In this document: positions 11,601 to 20,812 of the stretch, in pieces
Layout of the letters: every line of letters begins with the position of its first letter
How positions within the stretch are numbered: the first letter of the stretch is position 1
Assembly (NCBI GenBank): GCA_049999805.1
Contig: JBNGIO010005968.1
Location: 54,297 to 112,641 of the forward strand
Origin: Folioceros fuciformis
Taxonomy: Eukaryota; Anthocerotophyta; Anthocerotopsida; Anthocerotales
DNA length: 58,345 nucleotides
Reading direction: 5' to 3'
Position numbers and translations under genes: made by a program
Notes under the pieces: model-generated
The model's database searches: none
The model's input: the letters and a program-made list of their open reading frames with translations, nothing else
What the model was told of the DNA's origin: nothing

Positions 11601-11635
11601 GCCAAGCTACTAGCAGCCGCCATTGAGTTGCAACC

Positions 11636-14010
11636 ATGCTTGAATCTGCTGTTATGCATTTACCATGGATATCTGCCACTTGTGGAAATGAAGCCGTGTT
11701 GTCAAGGCTGGTGTACCACTGTCCAGCGACGAATGTGGCTCGTGATCACTCTGCTTCAGTGTCCTTGGTGCGGAGTTTGTCAGGCTTCAAGCATTGGCAT
11801 GGAAATGCAGTGCCACAAGGACAATTGAAAGCTGCACAATGGGGATATGTAGAAGAAGGTCACGACTCCCCTGAGAAAGTGCAATGTACAGGTGCAGTGC
11901 CAGTTGGGCCTGGCAAAGAAAGGTCATTTAGAAAGGTGCTGTGTCTGAGTAACGGGCATGGTGAAGATGTTATTGCTACAAGGGTTCTTGAGGAGCTTCA
12001 GGTAGTGACTCTGTAAAAGAACCTTTCCTACGAAATCATGTATCTGAGGTTGATTTGTACCGATTCTTTTCAGCTGACCTTCAACCTTGTTTTCAGGCAC
12101 TAGCAGCTTCCCAAGGAGTAGTACTGGACATTGAGGCCCTTCCATTGGTTGGTATGGGAAACTCATACATTCGCAGTGGATTCAGCACTGTCGGGGCATC
12201 CAAGAACATGCCTAGCGGGGGCTTTATCTACATGGATGTTCTGCAGTTCATAGGCGACTTGCGAGCAGGGCTGTTTTCACTCACTTTACACCAGGTATGA
12301 CCCATTTCTTTGTAAACGACGGTCATTTGAGGTCAAGAAGGGTGGAGTTGATTTTACTGTCTTAGTTCCGTCTACTTTATGTTCCCTCCCTGAAAGCAGC
12401 TGTTCCGTGTGGTGTTTGGTAAGTGGCGTACAGTTGTAGATTGGGTGGAGAAGAACTCAGATGGAGTCCTCATTGCAGTTGGAGATGTGTTCCCGTTGGC
12501 ACTGGCTTGGCTTGTGTCAAAACAAAAAAGCCATGAGATGTGCAAAGGCTTTGCTTTCATAGGAACAGCAAAAAGTGAGTTTTATGTACGAGGCGAGGAC
12601 GGGGAGCCATTGAAGCCTACAGGTGGTGTGTTCTACTCTTGTGATCACTGTCATCAAAAAACATTTGTTGTCAATTTTTGTTGCCTTAAGCCGTGCGAGT
12701 GTTGCTGCTTTTGCAGTGGAAACTGTTATATTTCCAGGAAGTATCTATCTCCCGTGGGAGCGGCATATGATGGCAAATGCCAAGTGTAGGTAAAATATCC
12801 TTGCAGTGGCGATGACCAAGTTGGTGACTGTGCAGTGTTTCTTGCGTCCGTCTTTGGATCAGACAATGCTCAGGAAAGTTTGGTTATTTGATCTACAGGT
12901 TGGTAGTGCCAAGGGACAGCCTCACTGCCGAGTTTTTGAGGCAACGGCTTCCCGTGTCCGCTCATGGGAAGGTAAGAAAATGAGACCCACAAGTCTCCTG
13001 TATGAAGTATGGTATTGTGTCTTGCAGGTTCCAGCCAGTTAATCTTGTGGAACGCAGGTACAATCCTTCGGGAATCCCATGATGGATGGACTACACCCAA
13101 CAGGGATTCTCAGTTCTCTCTGCCAGGACAATTCTGCCCGACGTCTTGCTCTTCTTCCTGGCTCCAGAGAACCTGAGGTTGTGCATCGTTTTCCAGCCAG
13201 CTGTTGTAGGTCTTTTCCTGTAACGATGACGATGTGATTGTCAATCAGACTGAGCCCCCCAGACGTTGTGCAGGTGCATGCCAACTGGCGTGTCCTGCTA
13301 GAAGTAGTGGATGCGGTGGTGACGAAGTTCGCACCAGGGAGTGTCAATTTTGTGGCACCTATCGTGCCCTCTCTTGAATCTCAAGAATTTGTGAAGGCGC
13401 TTGCAGACTGGGGTTGGCTACCAGGGGCAAGAAACAGCGAAAGCTTGTCACATGCCTGCCCAGTAAACCGCACGGACTCCATCTTTCCATTCACCAAAGG
13501 AAATACTGTGTTGTTTCTCCTTCGAGGAGGCTTCAGTGACTGTGCACATTGGTCAGAAGCTGGGATCGCCATGGCTGGAACCGCCACGGAGCAACTGGTA
13601 ACGAGATGTTGCCTCAATCCTGTGCTCATCTCCCTTCTACATCTTCATCTAAAGAGCGGACCGTTAATTGCAGGTTGGGCTCGGGAGACCTGTCTTCACC
13701 ATCCCTGGCAAAGGGCCTCAGTTCACTTATGCCTTCGCAGAGGCACAATCAAGACTCCTGGGGAGATCGGTATGTGTTGAAAGGGAGGGTGAGCAGGCTT
13801 GGATGGCACAGAGCTCTGATGTGTGTGGTTGCCATGCAGATAATACTGTGCTCATATCCGACAGATCTCGCCGCCAAGTTGCACAGAATTATGCACGCCC
13901 CGAGTGAGCTAAAGGAGGTGAGGGAAAACGGCATTCGGCGCATGGGACCAAGCGGGGCTGCTAAGAGGATAGCTCAGCATCTGTGGACCGAGCTGATCCT
14001 GGGAAGATAG
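11636..14010 (+). CDS. Lipid-A-disaccharide-synthase-like glycosyltransferase, plastid type
   Basis: Nine exons, 11636-12001, 12097-12294, 12400-12622, 12738-12789, 12899-12971, 13058-13177, 13274-13597, 13674-13769 and 13840-14010, all in phase; 540 residues. Motifs are CLSNGHGEDVIATRVLEEL, EALPLVGMGNSY, KNMPSGGFIYMD, YLPWERHMMANAKCR, PRDSLTAEFLR, GNPMMDGL, LALLPGSREPE and GRPVFTIPGKGPQFTYAFAE. This is the family of cyanobacterial LpxB-related proteins and their plant descendants, not canonical LpxB. The first about 100 residues are poorly conserved and probably carry a plastid transit peptide. The substrate is unknown; a glycolipid made in plastids is likely from the cyanobacterial origin. 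The gene starts only 35 bases after the SWSAP1-like stop on the same strand, so the leader of this gene must overlap the upstream gene. Confidence 0.9.
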
Positions 14011-14826
14011 AAACGACAGCAGGCACAGCACGCGCTTCTTGGCCAAATAAAGGCTCTCAACCACCTCCTTCGGAGGAATCTCCAGCTTGTGGTAGAGCAG
14101 ACCTCTTGCACCGGCGGCCACACGCCCCGGATCAGCAAGGCGAAGTCGCGTGAGTGTAGCAGGCAACAGGGGTACCTCCTCCGGGGCCACCGACGCACCT
14201 GCTTTCCATTTCCACATCCGCTTCACCTACCGTCATTCTGCAACTCCCGGCCCCATCAATGCGTCACCTCCCTGACACAGAAGAGCAAAAACGGAACCCT
14301 ACTGTATGCGGCTGCTTGCAACATTTCTCTCCGCTCTCCCTTCAACGCTCCCCTGTCTTCCAGTCCACGGCTTCGTAATCCGACTCTTCCTGGCCAGTGA
14401 CCGACATCTGGACCCGTCTCGGCTCTGTCGTCCTTCGCAGAACCTGCAGGGCCAGCGGGAGAGCTGCCATTCCAGCTCTCCCGCTGGCGCCATCGACGTC
14501 ACCGCTTCCCTTCTCCCGCACGTCACGGCCAGTTCCAAGCGAGCCGATCGCCTTCCACACCGCCATTGCCTGACTCCCCGCCTTCCTTCCCAATGCGTCC
14601 GAATCAAAACAACCAAAAGCAGTCTACTTGAAATCCCATTTCGATGACCCTGGAAGCACACCGTTCAAGGAGCGGCTAAAGTGCATGAACCAGGCCAGGT
14701 AGGTTCGGTGCCGGCTTTCCTTCCCTCCTGACTAATAAATAAGTTTGGTGAACAGGATGTTTCGCAAGAGTATATGTGCAACATACTCATCATCATCGTC
14801 TTTATGTGCAACCACGTCTCAAAAGA
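14011..14826. other. Intergenic; no supported gene
   Basis: Open frames on the minus strand (for example 14226-13909, which overlaps the end of the glycosyltransferase, and 14661-14299) match no family and overlap frames on the other strand. Composition changes near 14750 from GC-rich to AT-rich, marking the edge of the AT-rich island. Confidence 0.5.
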
Positions 14827-15279
14827 ATGGCATTGTTCAGGGAATTTCTATCCGCTTACATATTACTCTTTATTATCTTTTTATTCCTAATACTAAGATT
14901 AAGTAAAGCAAACTATCTAATTACACCTATTACTACTCCCCTTAGTCATTTCTGCGGTCCAGATTTCGCACCTGGTGATTTAAAAATGTCAATAAAAGCT
15001 ACAGAATTAGATGGCTTAGTAAACGCGGGGTTTAACAAATTCCCTACCGAAATGCCATACTACTACGAACACTACCCACCTCCTTTGCCTACCTACTTCT
15101 GGGGCAGTATTAATTGCTACAGGAATGGATGCACAATGGAGAGTAGTATAAGCTGCATTCAATGCCTCCAAGATTTAAGATCATATCTTGATCAACTATG
15201 CCCACGAGCAACCGAAGCAGAGTATAGTGCAGTTGATTGCTTTCTAAGATTTTCATTCAATGGACCACTTGAAGAATAG
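14827..15279 (+). CDS. Secreted DUF26/Gnk2-like cysteine-rich protein 1
   Basis: Intronless, 150 residues, in AT-rich DNA. A long N-terminal hydrophobic stretch (FLSAYILLFIIFLFLILRL) should act as a signal peptide or anchor. The rest is a single DUF26 (stress-antifungal, ginkbilobin-type) domain: first Cys in HFCGPD, then YFWGSINC, SCIQCLQDL, DQLC and AVDCFLRFS, the Cys order of the family. The spacing before the CxxC pair is longer than the usual C-x8-C-x2-C, and there is an extra Cys, shared with the paralogue at 18783. Family members are apoplastic; ginkgo Gnk2 binds mannan and inhibits fungi. The three positions that hold mannose in Gnk2 appear substituted here, so another role is likely. 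The start at 14827 is chosen because the hydrophobic segment follows directly. Confidence 0.82.
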   Translation: MALFREFLSAYILLFIIFLFLILRLSKANYLITPITTPLSHFCGPDFAPGDLKMSIKATELDGLVNAGFNKFPTEMPYYYEHYPPPLPTYFWGSINCYRNGCTMESSISCIQCLQDLRSYLDQLCPRATEAEYSAVDCFLRFSFNGPLEE

Positions 15280-16454
15280 CTCTATCACAACGAGCCCTAT
15301 ACTTTCCTATCGAGTAATGTAAGCTTAACATGACTTGCATGAAACTATTATGCCAATGTCTTATGTTTACTAATCTGGTCTTCTTGTTTCTTGTTAACAC
15401 GATTCACTTGATATTATATTTGTATTATATACTATTCCATTGCATATCATGCAATATTCGAAGGTGCAAAGTCTTCATGGATTATTAAAAAAATGAGGTG
15501 AACGTGCAGTCCATTATTTTTGAATCTCGAGGTGATTATGAGTTTCACATTGAGATGAAGGAGGTGTATTGGGCAGCATCAAATCACTTTACATGTACCT
15601 TACAACGGCCTAAATATGGCTGAAACGACACCAGAATATTGCAGTTAGGTTTCTAAGAAAGCGGCATTACCGTAACCAAAGAAAGATTGTTGTTAAGATG
15701 AAGTTACCCAACTAAGTGGTAGTTATTGTTTAGCTTATGCATTGAAGAGGATATTATAATTAGAATCCGAAGTTTCTATGACCACCACGTTATTATTATG
15801 GATAAGTTGATGTTCAATTTTGTCATTCGTTGTTATTGTGAAGTTTACCTTCAATCATTCTATGATAATGAACTTGATTTTCAACTTCATTTTATTATTG
15901 CAAAAATCTGTATATGTCTTTTTGAATATTAAATTACTCTACTTATGTTGTTGACTTTGGATATATGTATTTAAATATGTGTGATGGATATTTTGGTGTG
16001 GAAGGATAGTAGACACAGTGTGTAAGAGATAGAAAGTAAAATAAATTTATATTATAACTTATTTATGATTTATTTAATATAATATTCAAGTATATATTAA
16101 GTAGATGATAGGATCATAGACATGTGTTGACATGTTATTGAGCATTTCAGTTATGAGATTTTGCGTAGGGATTCGATTTAAGACCACGTCATCATTGATC
16201 TTAGATGGGTGGCGAAGGTTGTGCAAGCGCCAAAGTCCAAAAGTATTCTTAGTATGACCCTAAACCCTATTCTTTTTTACAAGACGAGTATACTTTCATC
16301 TCATTGTTCTTAAGACTCATAGGGCTATAAGCAAGGACTTTTCAAGATTCATTAACAAGTATGCCAAGGTTTATTAGAGTCATACAAATGGGGTTCTCCT
16401 TCTTTCGGCAATGCATATCAATTGCTTTGCAAAGACCATTGCCCAATGTAGTTT
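15280..16454. other. AT-rich intergenic DNA
   Basis: No gene is seen. Long AT-rich stretches without sizeable open frames; the first 150 bases are probably the 3' untranslated region of the DUF26-like gene. Confidence 0.6.
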
Positions 16455-16750
16455 CTAGAAGAGCAACACGTGCAGCTCAAGCAGCTAGAACAACAACAAG
16501 TGCAGGTCAAGCGGCTAGAACAGCAACAAGTGCAAGTTAAGTGGCTAGAAGTGCAAGTTAAGTGGCTAGAATAGCAACAAGTGCATGTTAAGCGGCTAGA
16601 AGTGCAAGTTAAGTGGCTAGAATAGCAACAAGTGCATGTTAAGCAGCTAGAAGTGCGAGTTAAGAGGCTAGAATAGCAACAAGTGCATATTAAGCGGCTA
16701 GAAGTGCAAGTTAAGTGGCTAGAATAGCAACAAGTGCATGTTAAGCGGCT
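16455..16750 (+). repeat. Coding-derived minisatellite, 51-base unit with in-frame stop
   Basis: Read in the frame of 16455, the array encodes a coiled-coil-like peptide: blocks of ten residues (EQQQVQVKRL) and seven residues (VQVKWLE) alternate. From about 16570 the blocks pair into a 51-base unit (17 codons) in which the CAG after each second LE is TAG, so every later unit holds the same stop. About four such units are seen before the array ends in an unrelated repeat. It looks like a remnant of a gene with Q/L-rich repeats that kept amplifying after the stop arose. Confidence 0.75.
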
Positions 16751-17220
16751 TTTTCGACGGCATTGTTGGTAAGTAAGCCTTTTGTTATTTCACATCATGA
16801 TATTTGTGGAGCAATTAAGCGGCTTCTTTTGGCACTGGTGGTAAGTAGGCCTTTTATTATTCTACATCATGACATTTTGGGAGTAATAAGTGGCTTTCTT
16901 TTTGGTAAGTAGGCTTTTTGTTATTCTACATCATGACATATTGGGAGCAATAAAGAAGCTTCTTTGGCATTAGTGGTAGGTAGGCTTTTTGCTGATGCCT
17001 ACAGATAGGCCTTTTGGCCTTTTGTTATTCCACATCATGACACGTTGGGAGTAGTAAAGCAACTTCTTAGTGGGCACTGTTGGGAGTAGTNNNNNNNNNN
17101 TAGTGGGCACTGTTGGGAGTAGTAAAGCAACTTCTTAGTGGGCACTGGTGCAGCTTCTTAGTGGGCACTGGTGGTAGGTAGGCCTTTTGTTATTCCACAT
17201 TATGACATTTTGAGAGCAGT
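16751..17220. repeat. Degenerate tandem repeat of about 65-80 bases, with 10-N gap
   Basis: The motif TTTTGTTATTCCACATCATG and its variants recur about six times, each followed by a GGGAGCAATAAAGC-like stretch and a GGCACTGGTGGTAGGTAGGC-like stretch. The N run at 17091-17100 splits the array; the 23 bases before the gap recur straight after it, so copy number is not resolved. No coding signal. Confidence 0.7.
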
Positions 17221-17746
17221 AGTTAGTTTTTTAGAATTATGTTCAAACGGGCTAGTACCTTTTGGAACTTTGGCCCTACATAGGTAATTCTTCCAACCTT
17301 TCGATTTTCCGATTTTTTGAGTAGATGGGACTTTCAATCTTTAGCCTTGATCGGGTTCTTATTCAGATCTTTGTAGTAGATGGAACTTTTGGTCTTTGGC
17401 CCTCTCTGGTCATTCTTTCAATCTTTGGAGTAATGAGACTTTCCATCTCTTATCGATAAAAGAAAATACCCTTTATTTTTCAATTATTGATACGAAATTT
17501 ATCTTTATTGTTAAAAGAAAGCTTAGGCAAGAAGAAAGGGGAAAATGAGAAGATAGAAAAAGATTAAAAAAAGAAAGAAAGAAAGAAAGAGGTTAGGTTC
17601 GTGAGGAAGGAGGATTTGAGAGCAAAGGTCCCGAGTTTGGAGTCGCTCATCAAGAAGTCCGTAACGAAGGACACGTTTATTCCTTTGGTAGTTAACCTCC
17701 GTCACCCGCAAAAATATCAGAGCAAAGTGCATTAGTTTAAAGAGCA
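17221..17746. other. AT-rich intergenic DNA
   Basis: No gene seen. Contains a short GAAA microsatellite at about 17568-17592. Confidence 0.55.
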
Positions 17747-18581
17747 TTAAAGCCTTCCCATAATCTCCGCCTGGTCTGAAATTGTTAGCCGTTTGCTCGC
17801 AGCCTGGACTGTGAAAGAGCTCGCAAGACAGCCTACAAGGTGGAGCGTTTGGAGCTTGGTGAAGTCAGGCACGGGGGCCGTGAGCCGGTCGTGATACAGC
17901 TCCAGGTCCATCAAATCGAAGAGGCTGCTGGAGGAGGGCGGGATGACGCCATGGATTTTGCTGTACCGGATGCGGAGTTCCTGGATCTTCTTCAGGTTGC
18001 CAAATTGCTTAGTACTCTGGCCCCGCAGCTGGCTGGTGAGGCCCGCGATCTCGGCAGGCACGTTCAATCCTCCCAGCCGCAGGTCTGGACCAGGGAGGAG
18101 AGGCTGCCGTACTGCGGCGGAATGGTTCCCGTCCAGGTTGAGCATCTGCAGGCAGGGAAAGGGCAGCCCTGGCAAGGGACTGCTCAACTCGTTCCCGCTC
18201 TCCTTCAGCTAGTTTCTTGAGGTGGTTGTACGGCATACGCAGGTGCCGCAGGTGGCGGAGGCGCCGACGAGGCCGGGAGGGAGCCGAAGAAAATAGTATC
18301 GCCGTACAGGCAGAGGGTTTCCAGGAGGGCGGGCTGGCGAAGGTAGGCAGGCAGGGGGACGAAGACTGAGAAAGTTCTCTCGGAGGCTGAGAGTTGTGAG
18401 ATTCGATTCTGGCGTCCTCCAGGGGCAGGGTTCTGAGCTTCTCCAGCTTGCTTAAGCCGGTCGGCGTGGCGTGCTCCGGGAAAAGCACGTTTCCGAGGTG
18501 GAGCTCTTCTTCCGGGGCTTTGCCTTCACACAAGCCTGACCATTCATTCTTCTTCGATTCACAAGCTCGGAGAATAGGCAC
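17747..18581 (-). pseudogene. Leucine-rich-repeat protein fragment, frameshifted
   Basis: On the minus strand two frames each carry parts of leucine-rich repeats. The upstream frame (18581 to about 18200) reads GLSKLEKLRTLPLEDARI and LRHLRHLRMPYNHLKKLAEG; the downstream frame (about 18187 to 17747) reads LPFPCLQMLNLDGNHSA, then NLKKIQELRIRYSKIHGVIP, DLMDLELYHDRLTAPVPDF and KLQTLHLVGC. The switch of frame between one repeat and the next, with no matching splice sites, and an imperfect LRR consensus argue for a pseudogene of a polygalacturonase-inhibitor or receptor-like LRR protein. It is a GC-rich block inside AT-rich DNA, so it was probably inserted or left behind between the two DUF26-like genes. 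Confidence 0.65.
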
Positions 18582-18782
18582 ATTGTTTAAGGACAGGGTT
18601 AAAAAACTAATAAAACGGCTTAAAGAACAGGGCTAGCTCACATCGGTTCTGCCTACTCCGGCGTCCGATTTATGATAAAAATATTGAAGGTTGTTGAACC
18701 GGAGGTGTTTTGAGAAGAGCACACATAAGAACTTCAAACCAGATTCACAATGTTTACCATAACGCGTTTCTGAAATCTGGCC

Positions 18783-19226
18783 ATGTCTAAACCGTCACAA
18801 CTAAGTTCCATCATATTCATGGTTATGTTTCTATTTTCATCCTCTAAAGCAATCATCGTCGTCACACCAAATACACATAAATTTTATCACAATTGCGAGG
18901 AAGACTTTGCAACTCGTGATATGAGGATGTCAATAAAGGACACTGAATTGGCTGGCTTGATACAGAAAGCATTCCTCAACTTCTCTCCAGGAATCCCACA
19001 CTACTATAAGAACTATCCACCCCCTTTGCCTGCTTATTTTTGGGGTAAGACCAATTGCTTTGATACTCCAAATACATGCAGACTAGACAGTGCTGCAAAT
19101 TGTCTAGTGTGTCTTCAAACTTTGAAGAAAATCCTTGACCAACTCTGTCCTCGAGCAAGTGCAGCTGAATACAGTGCAGTTGATTGCTACCTGAAATTTT
19201 CATTCAAAGGGCCAATTGAAGATTGA
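18783..19226 (+). CDS. Secreted DUF26/Gnk2-like cysteine-rich protein 2
   Basis: Intronless, 147 residues, paralogue of the gene at 14827. Signal peptide MSKPSQLSSIIFMVMFLFSS, then a single DUF26 domain with Cys in HNCEED, FWGKTNC, NTCRLDSAANCLVCLQ, LDQLCPRA and AVDCYLKFS. PPPLPAYFWG before the second Cys is nearly identical to the first paralogue (PPPLPTYFWG), as is LDQLCPRA. The expected location is the cell wall space. The end of the gene, the last 14 codons with the 3' flank, is tandemly repeated twice more downstream (see repeat at 19183). The gene lies in AT-rich DNA and uses AT-rich codons, unlike the GC-biased housekeeping genes nearby. Confidence 0.83.
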   Translation: MSKPSQLSSIIFMVMFLFSSSKAIIVVTPNTHKFYHNCEEDFATRDMRMSIKDTELAGLIQKAFLNFSPGIPHYYKNYPPPLPAYFWGKTNCFDTPNTCRLDSAANCLVCLQTLKKILDQLCPRASAAEYSAVDCYLKFSFKGPIED

Positions 19227-19529
19227 ATCCATTATCAAAGGTTAGAACTTTCTTCCTAAGCTATGTAACCCAAAGACTATCTTTGCCACTTCTGTCAATT
19301 GCTATCTGAAAATTTTCATTCAGAGGGCCAATTGAAGATTGAATCCATTATCAAAGGTTGGAACTTTCTTCCTAAGTTATGTAACCCAAAGACTATCTTT
19401 GCCACTTCTGTCAATTGCTATCTAAAATTTTCATTCAAAGGGCCAATTGAAGATTGAATCCTCTATCACAGGTTAGAACTTTCTTCCAAAGCTATGTAGC
19501 CCAAAGACTATCTTTGCCACTTATGTCAA
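19183..19529 (+). repeat. Three tandem copies (115-116 bases) of the 3' end of the DUF26-like gene
   Basis: Copies start at about 19183, 19298 and 19414. Each begins with ATTGCTA(C/T)CT, contains the end of the reading frame (CYLKFSFKGPIED and stop in copies 1 and 3), and continues through 3' flank with AACCCAAAGACTATCTTTGC. Copy 2 has one extra A that breaks the frame. The copies are nearly identical, so the amplification is recent. Confidence 0.88.
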
Positions 19530-20812
19530 GAGTTCGTGAAGAAATGCTTACTACATAATCAGAAGCTTCATGTATAGACTATGATAAGCATTCAATCACA
19601 AATAAATCCATGATTGTTTGGTTCGATTTCTTATATTGTGTATTATGTAAAGGTAATATGATTATGATAAAATTAATATTTGATGTTAGTGGGTTTTTCT
19701 TTTCTCAATTGAAATATGAAGATGCTCTAGGATNNNNNNNNNNNNNNNNNNNNNNNNNNNNNNNNNNNNNNNNNNNNNNNNNNNNNNNNNNNNNNNNNNN
19801 NNNNNNNNNNNNNNNNNNNNNNNNNNNNNNNNNGCTCTAGGATATGTGGAGTGGTGGGTGTTCAATTTTATTAAGTTTTAAACACTTTTAGAATCCAAAA
19901 TAACTATATTTCAGAGATTGTATAATAGATAAAAAAATTAGAATAAAATTTTATTGTGAATGAATTAATAATATATGTAAATATTAAGTGAAAGCAAACC
20001 ATCACATTATCATAGACACAATTGGACATTTCGGGGCTTCAGATTTCACGTACATTTCCTGGATCTATGGCGGACTCGTCGTTTGTTTCTATAACAAGCT
20101 GCTTCTGTGACACGGGCTGTGTTGGGGCGGAAGATTAGAGGCAGAAAGTGCACTGTGGTGAAGAAGATGACGGGAGATTGGGGTGACGCAGAGTCGAGAT
20201 GGAGGCGAGCAAGTGAGTTGAGCCTCTAAGTTGAGTGGAGTGGAGTGGAGGTGCAGCCGGAGGCGAAGGTGGCTAAGAGCTGAAAGCAGCAGCCAAGTGG
20301 AGGTCAGTTCCTGTCGCCTTCATGTGTCTTGCTTTCTGAGATGGTGGTGCCTTTGTTGCCGCATTTCACAAGTGTGCTCCAAATGGAATGATGATATGTC
20401 CTCACAAAGCGCTGTGTCCGGCTTCTCGAGGGGCCTAGCTCTTGAAGAATTACTCATCCCTGCTAGGATGAGCTTTCTGCGTCTCACTCACTTGCAGTGA
20501 TGGCTTCTCCGACTGACACAACTGATTTTGGGTCTAGATTTCGTGCTCTTGTACAGTAGATTAGGGGATGTTCGTCTGACACGAGACTGCTGACCTGCTG
20601 GCTCAGTTTGGAATTTGGACACATCTCGGTAGTGTAGAGTCTACTCATACATCCTGACCGCGGGTGAATTTGCCGTTGGCATTCGAGGGCCTTTGATGGC
20701 TCAGCGCGTCGGTGGGTGGGCCCAAAACTTGGGAGTACAGGCTTGGCTGGATGTGGATCCACGCCACAAGCGTGGTCTGGCCAGCAGGGTATGGTACAGG
20801 AACTGATCCATG
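19530..20812. other. AT-rich then mixed intergenic DNA with 100-N gap
   Basis: The gap at 19734-19833 has GCTCTAGGAT on both sides. No coding signal up to 20040. From 20040 to 20812 the composition is GC-richer, and short open frames are present on both strands without a recognisable product; the part near 20812 is likely the 3' untranslated region of the acyltransferase. Confidence 0.5.

Noticed and set aside
12790-12898. Open frame MTKLVTVQCF... as an exon of the LpxB-like gene
   Set aside because: It lies between a GT donor at 12790 and an acceptor before 12899 that join KCR to LVVPRDSLTAEF in phase; it is intron.
13840-13907. Frame ending in VAQNYARPE as the last exon of the LpxB-like gene
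   Set aside because: It hits a stop; the other frame (IILCSYPTDL...) joins in phase 0 and continues through RENGIRRMG to the end.
13909-14226. Minus-strand frame overlapping the end of the LpxB-like gene
   Set aside because: No family match and half of it is antisense to a conserved exon.
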